Shown: in pieces, positions 16,591 to 24,225 of the stretch
Position numbering within the stretch: the stretch's first letter is position 1
Layout: every line of letters begins with the position of its first letter
From: Candidatus Latescibacterota bacterium
Lineage (GTDB): Bacteria; Latescibacterota; UBA2968; UBA8231
NCBI GenBank assembly: GCA_022820485.1
Contig: JAJEFJ010000021.1
Location: 62,001-126,000 of the forward strand
Direction of reading: 5' to 3'
DNA: 64,000 nt
Program-made: the position numbers and the translations under genes
Notes under the pieces: generated by a model
What the model saw: the letters and a program-made list of their open reading frames with translations, nothing else
Told to the model about the DNA's origin: nothing
Database searches by the model: none

Positions 16591-18011
16591 TGACTCTAAC
16601 TATTTGCAGCCTCATCCTCGCCCTAGCCGCTTCCGCCAATGCTCAAACCGCCATGTGGGGCGGCTCGCCGGGGCGCAACCAAGTCTCGGACGAGACAAAC
16701 CTGCCCACCACTTGGGACGTCGAGACCGGCACCAACGTCAAGTGGCGCGCCACGCTCGGCTCGCAGACCTACGCCGGGCCCCTAATCGCCGGCGACAAAA
16801 TTTTCGTCGGCACCAACAACCAGGCCGAGCGCGACCCCAACCACAAAGGCGACCGCGGCGTGGTGATGGCCTTTTCCCTAGAGGACGGCACCTTCCTCTG
16901 GCAAATCGCCCATCCCAAGCTGCCGGCCGGCCGCGTCAACGACTGGCCGCAGCAGGGCGTCTGCTCCACCCCTTATGTCGAAGGCGACCGCCTCTACTAC
17001 GTCTCTAACCGTGCCGAAGTCGTATGCCTCGACACCGAGGGCTTCCGCGACGGCGAGAACGACGGCCCCATCGCCGACGAGACCGCCACCGCACCTACCA
17101 ACGCGGATCTCATCTGGAAATTCGACATGATCGCCGAGCTGGACGTCTTCCCCCACAACCTCGCCACCAGCTCGCCCATAGGCGTGGACGGTCGCCTCTT
17201 CGCCCTAACCAGCAACGGCGTCGATGAGGGCCACATCCACATCCCAGCCCCCTTTGCCCCCAGCTTCATCGCCCTCGACCTGCAGACCGGCGACCTCCTC
17301 TGGGACAGCGACCTGCCCGGCGACCAGATTCTGCACGGCCAGTGGGCCAACCCCGCCTACGGCGAAGCCGGTGGCCGCAAGCAGGTAATCTTCCCCGGCG
17401 GCGACGGCTGGGTCTATTCCCTCGCCCCCGACACCGGCGAACTCATCTGGAAATTCGACTGCAACCCCAAAGATTCAGTCTGGGAATTGGGCGGTCGCGG
17501 CACCCGCAACAACCTCGTCTCAACGCCCGTCTTCCACGACGGCATAGTCTATCTCGGCGTCGGCCAAGACCCCGAGCACGGCGAAGGCGAGGGCCACCTG
17601 TGGGCCATTGACGCCAGCGGCACCGGCGACATCACCGAGACGGGCGCAATCTGGCACTTCGGCGACAAAAACTACAACCGCACCATCTCCACTGTCGCCA
17701 TTGCCGACGGCCTGCTCTACGCCGCTGACCTGAGCGGCTTCGTCTATTGCCTCGACGCCAAGACCGGCACCCACCACTGGACCCACGACACCTTCGCCGC
17801 AATCTGGGGCTCGCCCTTTGTCGCCGACGGCAAGGTCTATATCGGCGACGAGGACGGCGACGTCGATGTGCTCAAGGCCAGCAAAACGCTCGAATTACTC
17901 CACGAGACCAATCTGGGCAGCGCCGTGTACACCACTCCGGTCGCCCGCGACGGCGTCCTCTACATCGCCTCCCGCAACACCCTCTTCGCCATCGCGGAAG
18001 AAAGCCAATGA
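16590..18011 (+). CDS. Exported PQQ-like beta-propeller
   Basis: A 473-residue propeller. I chose ATG at 16590, which shares its A with the previous stop (TAATG); an in-frame TTG lies 6 nt earlier. A short signal peptide (MTLTICSLILALAASANAQ) precedes AMWGGSPGRNQVSDETNLPTTWD. Blade signatures such as GDLLWDSDLPGD, ELIWKFDCNP and GTHHWTHDTF follow. It is full length for a seven- or eight-bladed PQQ_2 protein. Part of this gene (17553-17788) has a near-identical copy at 28735-28970 that differs only at synonymous sites, implying another paralogue in the genome. It overlaps the next gene by 4 nt (ATGA). Confidence 0.85.
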   Translation: MTLTICSLILALAASANAQTAMWGGSPGRNQVSDETNLPTTWDVETGTNVKWRATLGSQTYAGPLIAGDKIFVGTNNQAERDPNHKGDRGVVMAFSLEDGTFLWQIAHPKLPAGRVNDWPQQGVCSTPYVEGDRLYYVSNRAEVVCLDTEGFRDGENDGPIADETATAPTNADLIWKFDMIAELDVFPHNLATSSPIGVDGRLFALTSNGVDEGHIHIPAPFAPSFIALDLQTGDLLWDSDLPGDQILHGQWANPAYGEAGGRKQVIFPGGDGWVYSLAPDTGELIWKFDCNPKDSVWELGGRGTRNNLVSTPVFHDGIVYLGVGQDPEHGEGEGHLWAIDASGTGDITETGAIWHFGDKNYNRTISTVAIADGLLYAADLSGFVYCLDAKTGTHHWTHDTFAAIWGSPFVADGKVYIGDEDGDVDVLKASKTLELLHETNLGSAVYTTPVARDGVLYIASRNTLFAIAEESQ

Positions 18012-19084
18012 GCGTCTCACCCGACAAAATCGCCGCCGCCCGCGACGACCTCGACGCCCACGTCCGCACCATCGTCGAGTGGCACTTCAGCCCCGAGACC
18101 GGCTGCCCATTTTGGCTCTCCTACGCGCAACAACTCGACTTCGATCCGCGCGAAAAAATCCGCTCCTATGACGACTTGGCCCTGCTCGGCCACTTTGAGG
18201 ACGAGTGGCTGCGCGGCGGCCCAGTGCGCCAGTGGGTGCCCAAAGCCTATGCCGACGAGCCGATCTACGTCTTCGAGACCGGCGGCTCGACCGGCCTGCC
18301 CAAATACCGCATCAACATCCGCGACTTCCACACCGACTACGCGCTCTACAGCGAGAGCCTGTCCGAGGAGGGTTTCCCCAAGGGGGCCGACTGGCTAATG
18401 CTTGGGCCTTCGGGGCCGCGCCGCCTGCGCCTTGCCATCGAATACCTCGCCCAGTTACGCGGCGGCTTGTGCTTTATGGTGGATCTCGACCCGCGCTGGG
18501 TCAACGAACTCATCCGCGCCGGCAAGATGCGCGACTTGGAAGCCTACAAAGCCCACGTCATCGAACAGGCGCTCAAGATCCTCAAGGCCCACGACAACGT
18601 GCAGTGCGTCTTCACCACGCCCCGCCTCCTCGAAGCCCTCTGCGAAAAAGTCTCCCTGCCCAAGCTCGGCATTAAGGGCATCTTCTGCGGCGGCACGGAA
18701 ATGAACGCCCAGTTCCACCGCTTCGCCCGCGAGGAGTTGGTGCCCGGCCTCGCCTTTGTGCCCACCTACGGCAACACCTTGATGGGTCTGGCCTGCCCCA
18801 AGCCCTTTGACCCGGCTGACGAGTACGCCATCACCTACTACCCGCCGCAGCCACGCGCCGTCATCGAGTTGGTTGATCCCAAAGATCCCTCTCGCAAGGT
18901 CGGCTACGGCGAGACCGGTCAAGTCATGCTCACCACCCTGACCAAGGAATTTTTCATGCCCCGATTTCTTGAGCGTGATGAGGCCGAGCGTGCGGAGCCG
19001 ATTGACGCGTATCCTTGGGATGGGGTTAAAGATTTGCGCTTGTTGACGGAGTTGCAGGAGTCTGTCGTGGTGGGGGTGTACTGA
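18008..19084 (+). CDS. Adenylate-forming enzyme, PaaK/phenylacetate-CoA-ligase-like
   Basis: A 358-residue acyl-adenylate synthetase-like protein. The P-loop-type motif ETGGSTGLPKYRI near residue 95 is the ANL-superfamily nucleotide-binding signature. IFCGGTEMN and the later YGETGQVMLTTLT match core A5-A7 regions. It lacks most of the C-terminal subdomain, so it is shorter than standard ligases (about 430) and closer to coenzyme-F-synthetase or LuxE-like short forms. ATG at 18008 overlaps the propeller stop, so translation is coupled. The last 40 or so codons (from about 18958) change from C-ending to G/T-ending codons while the protein stays intact. The carboxylate substrate is unknown. Confidence 0.78.
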   Translation: MSVSPDKIAAARDDLDAHVRTIVEWHFSPETGCPFWLSYAQQLDFDPREKIRSYDDLALLGHFEDEWLRGGPVRQWVPKAYADEPIYVFETGGSTGLPKYRINIRDFHTDYALYSESLSEEGFPKGADWLMLGPSGPRRLRLAIEYLAQLRGGLCFMVDLDPRWVNELIRAGKMRDLEAYKAHVIEQALKILKAHDNVQCVFTTPRLLEALCEKVSLPKLGIKGIFCGGTEMNAQFHRFAREELVPGLAFVPTYGNTLMGLACPKPFDPADEYAITYYPPQPRAVIELVDPKDPSRKVGYGETGQVMLTTLTKEFFMPRFLERDEAERAEPIDAYPWDGVKDLRLLTELQESVVVGVY

Positions 19085-19201
19085 GGTGTGAGTTCTATGC
19101 TAAGTGCGACTATCTGTGTGTTCAGAGCCTTGATTGAAAGAAAAGGAGACTTATTTTACCCATACTCTTGACAAGATTAGTGCCTATCCCAAGCGGATAC
19201 A

Positions 19202-20266
19202 ATGACTAACAAAAACCGAACTGTCGCCATAGATCTGTTCTGCGGAGGAGGGGGGATGACCCTAGGTGCCCGGCAGGCGGGAATAGAAGTAGCATACGCG
19301 GTGGAAAAGTGTCCGATAGCAGCCTCAACCTATCGCCTAAACTTTCGGGAAATCCCTGTATTCGTTGGCGACATACGAGAGCTTAACTCGATTCCAGACC
19401 GTCCAAAGGACGTACGGACCATCGTATTCGGAGGTCCACCATGTCAAGGATTTTCCACATCAAATCAGCGCACTCGAAATTCGTCAAATCCCAACAATTG
19501 GATGCACAAGGAGCTAATTCGCGTAGCGAAGATGTGGGATCCGGACTGGATCGTCATTGAAAATGTAAAAGGGATACGTGAAACACTTAAGGGATTTTTT
19601 CTTCGCGAAATCGTCGAGAGTCTTGAGACGGCCGGGTACACTACTTCTACGACGACGCTCAATGCGGTCCATTACGGGGTCCCGCAACGCCGCGAAAGAA
19701 CGTTCGTCGTGGCTTCTCGAGAGGGAAAAGTCTTTACGGATCCCACCTCCTCTACCGAGTCGCCTATCACAGTAGAGGAGGCTATAGCTGATCTACCCGT
19801 ACTGACTCCAGGAGCTTCGGTCGACAAGTTGCCTTATCGATGCAATCCAATAAGCCCCTTCGCGAGGAAGCTTCGCGGCAGACTAGGCAAGGTCACTGGG
19901 AATCTAGTGACCAAGAATGCCTCTCATGTGTTACAACGATATCCCTACGTACCTCAGGGCGGGAACTGGGAAGACATACCGTCAACGCTGCTCCACAACT
20001 ATGCCGATACGTCAAAGTGTCACACAGGGATATACCATAGGTTGAAATCTTCGGAGCCTTCGGTTGTCATTGGTAACTTCAGAAAAAACATGCTGATCCA
20101 CCCACACGAAGATCGAGGTTTATCGGTCCGCGAGGCGGCTCGAATACAGTCAGTGCCTGACAACTTTCGCTTCTCGGGTTCTATAGGATTCCAACAGCAG
20201 CAAGTCGGAAATATGGTACCACCTCCTCTTGCAAAGGTCGTACTGGAGAGAATAGCCGAGATATGA
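19202..20266 (+). CDS. DNA (cytosine-5) methyltransferase
   Basis: A 354-residue C5-cytosine methyltransferase with all expected motifs. Motif I is DLFCGGGGM at 11-19. Motif IV is GGPPCQGFS with the catalytic Cys81. Motif VI is ENVKGI at 120-125, and motif VIII is PQRRERTFV. Motifs IX and X appear as RGLSVREAARIQSVPDNF and QQVGNMVPPPLA. The target-recognition region (about 185-260) is short. It starts the coupled operon 19202-24052 and overlaps the HD gene by 4 nt. It may protect self DNA or mark targets for the downstream proteins. There is no nuclease of obvious restriction type in this operon, which is unusual for a restriction-modification system. Confidence 0.92.
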   Translation: MTNKNRTVAIDLFCGGGGMTLGARQAGIEVAYAVEKCPIAASTYRLNFREIPVFVGDIRELNSIPDRPKDVRTIVFGGPPCQGFSTSNQRTRNSSNPNNWMHKELIRVAKMWDPDWIVIENVKGIRETLKGFFLREIVESLETAGYTTSTTTLNAVHYGVPQRRERTFVVASREGKVFTDPTSSTESPITVEEAIADLPVLTPGASVDKLPYRCNPISPFARKLRGRLGKVTGNLVTKNASHVLQRYPYVPQGGNWEDIPSTLLHNYADTSKCHTGIYHRLKSSEPSVVIGNFRKNMLIHPHEDRGLSVREAARIQSVPDNFRFSGSIGFQQQQVGNMVPPPLAKVVLERIAEI

Positions 20267-21315
20267 TGCACATTACGAACGGCTATCTAGTGCAACGCAT
20301 CCAAAAAGCCAACGATGACTCAAAAAATGAATACCACGCGTATGCACAAGAATACTTGACGAAATTCAGGGCACTTGAGTTGCATTTCTTTAATGAGGTT
20401 CACCCGCTTGTAGATGTCGGACTTGCCGTCGATCAAATGAGTGCGGCTGAGGGTGGTAGCACTCCGAACATCATGACAATACATGGCTGTCGCCACGTGA
20501 GTGATTTGGTGGAGAGCCTTGACAAACTCGGCTCAAGCCTCGAAAAAAAGAAGGAAGCCACGCCGCTCAATCCGCTTGAATCTTACATTTTGTTGTGCGC
20601 CGCGCATTTGCACGACGCAGGGAATATCGGGGGACGCAAGGATCACCCAATTAGATCGCGCGAGCTGATTCAGGATCACCTTCACCTATTCTACGATACA
20701 GAGACTCGCCAGAATATATACGATGTGGCCCGTGTACACGGGGGAATTAGCGGGAAGTACGGACAGGACACGTTTAGGGAAATTCAAGCGGATCACTACA
20801 GTCCTCCGAGGCTACGGCTCTTGGCCGCCATGTTGCGTATAGCCGATGAACTTTCCGAAAACCCGAAACGGGTGCCGGCGGCGCTCTTGAGATGGTTTCA
20901 GGCTTCGCCAGAAAGCAATCTTGCCTACCATTATGCGAAGTGCTTTCGTCGATTCGATTTGCAGAACGACACGCTCGATATCCAATTGCAGATCTATCCC
21001 GATCAACATGAATTCGTCACTGAGATTGACGGTAAGTCGATCGAGTTCTTCGACCACTTGGAGTACAAAATCAATGTTATCGAACGGGAAACGAGGTACT
21101 GTTCGCAATACGGGCGCCCAGACTTCGATGTCCACCGTGTGCGGCTAACCATGAAGTACTATAAAGACGACTCTCCTAGCAACATGATGAATAAGTCGAC
21201 GTTGACGCTCGATCTCGATCAGGGTTACCCAGAAAATCTTCCATCGCTCTCGGAGCGCTGTGAGGAACTAAGTGAAAACACCTTATTGGGCTCCTATTGC
21301 AAGGGGGAGATATGA
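20263..21315 (+). CDS. HD-domain protein (HD-CE-like), defence operon
   Basis: A 350-residue protein with an HD-type metal-dependent phosphohydrolase core. His residues lie in MTIHGCRHVSDLVE, the HD pair is in AAHLHDAGNIGGRKDHP, and further acidic and His residues are in VARVHGG and ADELSENP. The context and the length resemble HD-CE domains found in bacterial conflict systems, where they may hydrolyse nucleotides or act as effectors. The C-terminal third (IQLQIYPDQHEFVTEIDG...) is not recognised. It overlaps the methyltransferase by 4 nt and the ATPase by 4 nt, so the operon is tightly coupled. Enzymatic activity is inferred only. Confidence 0.75.
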   Translation: MMHITNGYLVQRIQKANDDSKNEYHAYAQEYLTKFRALELHFFNEVHPLVDVGLAVDQMSAAEGGSTPNIMTIHGCRHVSDLVESLDKLGSSLEKKKEATPLNPLESYILLCAAHLHDAGNIGGRKDHPIRSRELIQDHLHLFYDTETRQNIYDVARVHGGISGKYGQDTFREIQADHYSPPRLRLLAAMLRIADELSENPKRVPAALLRWFQASPESNLAYHYAKCFRRFDLQNDTLDIQLQIYPDQHEFVTEIDGKSIEFFDHLEYKINVIERETRYCSQYGRPDFDVHRVRLTMKYYKDDSPSNMMNKSTLTLDLDQGYPENLPSLSERCEELSENTLLGSYCKGEI

Positions 21316-23090
21316 AAAACCCATTTGAACTTGTGACAGCATCGAAATTGGCGGCGTTGGAGGCAACTGAGCTGTGGTGTGATGACAGCCGACTAGACCG
21401 TGTGCGGGGTCGGGAGAGCTGTTTCATCAACGGGAACCGCGGCACGGGGAAATCTATGCTGTTTCGGGTGCTTCAGCCGGATTGTCAGGAACTACTTTTT
21501 CCAGAAAAACGACCAAACTTCTTATCCGTCTACTTCCCTGTGCAGGACTCGGATTTCATGGCTGAAGAGCTCCAATTCATGGAATCTAACCGTCAAAAGA
21601 GCGTGTTAAGCGAAAGTCACCTCATACTGCTGATTCTGCGTCAGCTATTCGTGGTACTTCGCGACAGCCCTCAGATAGTTCCATCCGAATTTCAAACTCG
21701 GTTTGTACAGTTAGTAGGGGAGCGCATCCAGATCGCGTTCGAATTCAGCGAGGTTAACCTGCCAGAACTGCCTGACTCGGATTACGAGGAAACAGTGAAA
21801 AGAGTAATTGAGCTTTTCGCCGTCGAAGGTGATAGGATAGTCAACTATGTTGTACGCCAGCTATACGGGCCGGAGGAGGGATATGGCGGCCCGTTGTTCT
21901 TATTCGACGGGATTCTCGCACCAATTGCGGACTTTTTTTATGAGGAGATGGATCGTTGTCTTTTCATTCTAATTGACGACGGCGACGACCTTCCGCGATC
22001 TCACACGATCGTATTAAATTCGTGGATTGCTAGGCGTCGCAAAAGCACCGTCTTCAAAGTAAGTACGATGTATGCGTACAAAACATTTGAGACTCGTTCA
22101 GGATCTAATATTCAGCAACAACACGACTTTATTCAGTATGACATAGCGACACGCTTTGTTGATTATCCTAGCGAAGACTACGTGGATCTAGTGCGACGGA
22201 TTTGCATCAAGCGCCTTCGGCAAGCTAGACTGCTCGGGGAAGATGGTGAGCCTGTTGACCCAGAGCTTTTTTTTCCGGCGGATGAAAAGCAGAATGAACG
22301 CATAGAAGAAATTGAGAAGAAATTGATTAAAACATACAGCGAGATTTACTCGGGCAGGTCAGTTAGGGACTACGTATATCGTCACCTTACCTCAGAGTAC
22401 ATGCGCAGTTTGAGTCAGAAGAGGGCCTTGGGTTCATATCGGTATGCGGGGTTTCGGACGCTCGCAGTCCTCAGTGGTGGTTTAGTGAGAGACTTCATTA
22501 TTTGTGCTCAACGGATGTATGACGATGCGTTGAGGAAATCTCGAGATGAGGTTGTCAACCACATTCCACCAGCTATTCAGAACGAGGTCGTTCGAAGTCA
22601 TGCTGATACAATATTGTCTGACATCAGCGATATTCGACAGAAACGATCTGGCGAGACAGGAGACTGGACGGCTATCGCGAATATAATTTCAGGTCTCGGC
22701 GCATTCTTTAAACAGAAGATGCTCTCACAGGGATCGGTGCGTCGAGTGTTTTCGTTTGCTTTCCAATCTCCCCCGAGTAAGGAGATGCTCCAGCTATTGG
22801 ACTTGGCCGTCAAGGAAGGGTACCTAGTGCGCGGCTTTATTAGCAAAAAAGAAGGATCTGGGAGAAGAGATCTGTACGTGTTGACCCGACGTATTGCACC
22901 TGCGTTTAGTCTTGATGTTTCGGCGTATAATGGATACATGTCATTAGAACCAAAAGTTATTGAGATGCTAGCTTCGAGAAACGCCATAAGAGACTGGGAC
23001 GATAACGACACGGTGCAGGGAGATTTGTTTTCTATCGGTCCGGATGGCGAGTGGGAAATAACTAAACCAGATGAACAGGAAACATGGTAA
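21312..23090 (+). CDS. ORC/CDC6-like AAA ATPase, defence operon
   Basis: A 592-residue P-loop ATPase. Walker A is INGNRGTGKSM at 39-49, and the Walker-B-like strand is FILIDDGDD, followed by ARRRKSTVFKVSTMYAYK. The rest, including a C-terminal winged-helix-like segment (LQLLDLAVKEGYLVRGFISKKEG...LYVLTRRIAPAF), fits the ORC-CDC6-type ATPases reported in defence neighbourhoods. I chose ATG at 21312, which overlaps the HD stop (ATGA) with AAGGGGGAG just upstream; an earlier start would be less well placed. It is likely the DNA- or stress-sensing hub that controls the HD protein or the downstream Rossmann-like protein. Confidence 0.78.
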   Translation: MKNPFELVTASKLAALEATELWCDDSRLDRVRGRESCFINGNRGTGKSMLFRVLQPDCQELLFPEKRPNFLSVYFPVQDSDFMAEELQFMESNRQKSVLSESHLILLILRQLFVVLRDSPQIVPSEFQTRFVQLVGERIQIAFEFSEVNLPELPDSDYEETVKRVIELFAVEGDRIVNYVVRQLYGPEEGYGGPLFLFDGILAPIADFFYEEMDRCLFILIDDGDDLPRSHTIVLNSWIARRRKSTVFKVSTMYAYKTFETRSGSNIQQQHDFIQYDIATRFVDYPSEDYVDLVRRICIKRLRQARLLGEDGEPVDPELFFPADEKQNERIEEIEKKLIKTYSEIYSGRSVRDYVYRHLTSEYMRSLSQKRALGSYRYAGFRTLAVLSGGLVRDFIICAQRMYDDALRKSRDEVVNHIPPAIQNEVVRSHADTILSDISDIRQKRSGETGDWTAIANIISGLGAFFKQKMLSQGSVRRVFSFAFQSPPSKEMLQLLDLAVKEGYLVRGFISKKEGSGRRDLYVLTRRIAPAFSLDVSAYNGYMSLEPKVIEMLASRNAIRDWDDNDTVQGDLFSIGPDGEWEITKPDEQETW

Positions 23091-24052
23091 TGACAGATGC
23101 TAAGAAAGTCTTGATCGCGGCTGCGTCTTTCGAAGATCGTTCGACCGTTTGGGTCCGCGAATTTTTGGCTTCAGGTGGAAATCCAGAGCACGTGTTTTTC
23201 GCCGATGTCTTCGAAAGCGACGCAATGTATGGACAAAATATTGCCCTGCTTCACGAACTTGGTGTATACAACGTTGATCGTGTTGATCGATTTTCGTCGC
23301 ATAATCTATGGTCATGGACGTGGTCTGTAGTTGAGAAAGTATGTACCCCCGGTTGCAATTTGTTGATTGACGTTACATGTATGCCGAGGGAATTGCTTGG
23401 AATGTTGTTGTTCGCTGTGTCGGTAAAGAGATTGATAGTTGGTAGTGTCTCCGTGGCTTATGTGGCCGCACCTAAAGGAGGATATGCTACTCAGAACAAG
23501 AATCTGCCTGAGTCTGAGCGTTGGCTGAGTAAGGATGTGACGACTGTTCGATCGATTATTGGTTTCCCAGGAATATTTCGTAGTGAGAGGCTTTCTCATC
23601 TGGTGATTCTCTCAGGGCACGAGGAGGATAGGATCTCTAAGATAATCGAATACGTAGAGCCTAACCGTTTGACTATTAGTGGGGAACAAGAGAAATCGTC
23701 GACCGTTGTAGGTGCTGGAGAGCTAAGCCGAAAGGTTGCGACGAAACTGAGAGACCGGATTCAGGTTCCGAAGATTGGTGATATTGAGTTCAGTTCTTCG
23801 TCGATAGAGAAAGTGTTCGAGAGCCTGATTAACGCGGAACTAGAGAAGTCCGACGAGAATATCGCATTGGTAGCTATGAACACGAAACTGTCTTTTGTCG
23901 GTGCGGCTTTATTCGCTCTTTGCCAAAGAGAAGTCCGGATGATCTATGCGGTTCCACAGAAATACAACCCGCTATATTGCCAAGGTGTTGGGGGAAGCCA
24001 CCAATTTGACATTACGGAGTTGGTGCGACGAGCAAAAACGGAACCGATGTGA
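23084..24052 (+). CDS. Unrecognised Rossmann-like protein, defence operon
   Basis: A 322-residue protein I do not recognise by name. Three patterns stand out: KVLIAAASFEDRS near the start, LLIDVTCMPRELLGMLLFAV in the middle, and NIALVAMNTKLSFVGAALFAL then AVPQKYNPLYCQGVGG near the end. Alternating beta strands and helices suggest two Rossmann-like lobes, which loosely recalls CARF/SAVED-type nucleotide sensors, but this is inference. The start ATG at 23084 has AGGAAA just upstream; another ATG lies at 23090. It overlaps the ATPase stop and closes the four-gene operon. It could be a sensor, an effector or a nucleotide-processing enzyme. Confidence 0.55.
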   Translation: MVMTDAKKVLIAAASFEDRSTVWVREFLASGGNPEHVFFADVFESDAMYGQNIALLHELGVYNVDRVDRFSSHNLWSWTWSVVEKVCTPGCNLLIDVTCMPRELLGMLLFAVSVKRLIVGSVSVAYVAAPKGGYATQNKNLPESERWLSKDVTTVRSIIGFPGIFRSERLSHLVILSGHEEDRISKIIEYVEPNRLTISGEQEKSSTVVGAGELSRKVATKLRDRIQVPKIGDIEFSSSSIEKVFESLINAELEKSDENIALVAMNTKLSFVGAALFALCQREVRMIYAVPQKYNPLYCQGVGGSHQFDITELVRRAKTEPM

Positions 24053-24101
24053 TAGGTTTGCTAGTGCCCAACGGACATTTTCCTTAGAGACTGTCTGAAA
24101 A

Positions 24102-24206
24102 CTACATTTTTTGTTTGATCCGTTTGAGTAGCAAGTGGATCATGGCAATCTGAATCAAGGCCTCGCTATGGCGGGTCAACACCTCATAATCTCTCGCATA
24201 TTTCAG
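24102..24206 (-). pseudogene. IS5-like transposase, 3' remnant
   Basis: The minus strand encodes the last 34 residues of an IS5/IS4-type transposase (LKYARDYEVLTRHSEALIQ, then IAMIHLLLKRIKQKM and a stop at 24102). The pattern DYE...T...SEALIQIAMI is the usual C terminus of these transposases. GAGACTGTCTGAAAA, at 24087-24101, matches the style of their terminal inverted repeats. Nothing upstream of about 24206 continues the gene. It is a cut-off end lying between the four-gene operon and the restriction gene and may mark an insertion or recombination boundary. Confidence 0.75.
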
Positions 24207-24225
24207 TGAATAGAGGAGATCAATA

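Noticed and set aside
19202-24052. Ordinary type II restriction-modification system
   Set aside because: No PD-(D/E)XK, HNH or PLD nuclease motif is visible in the three genes after the methyltransferase.
24061-24225. Small RNA or CRISPR-like unit after the four-gene operon
   Set aside because: The sequence is explained by the end of an IS5-like transposase and its terminal repeat.
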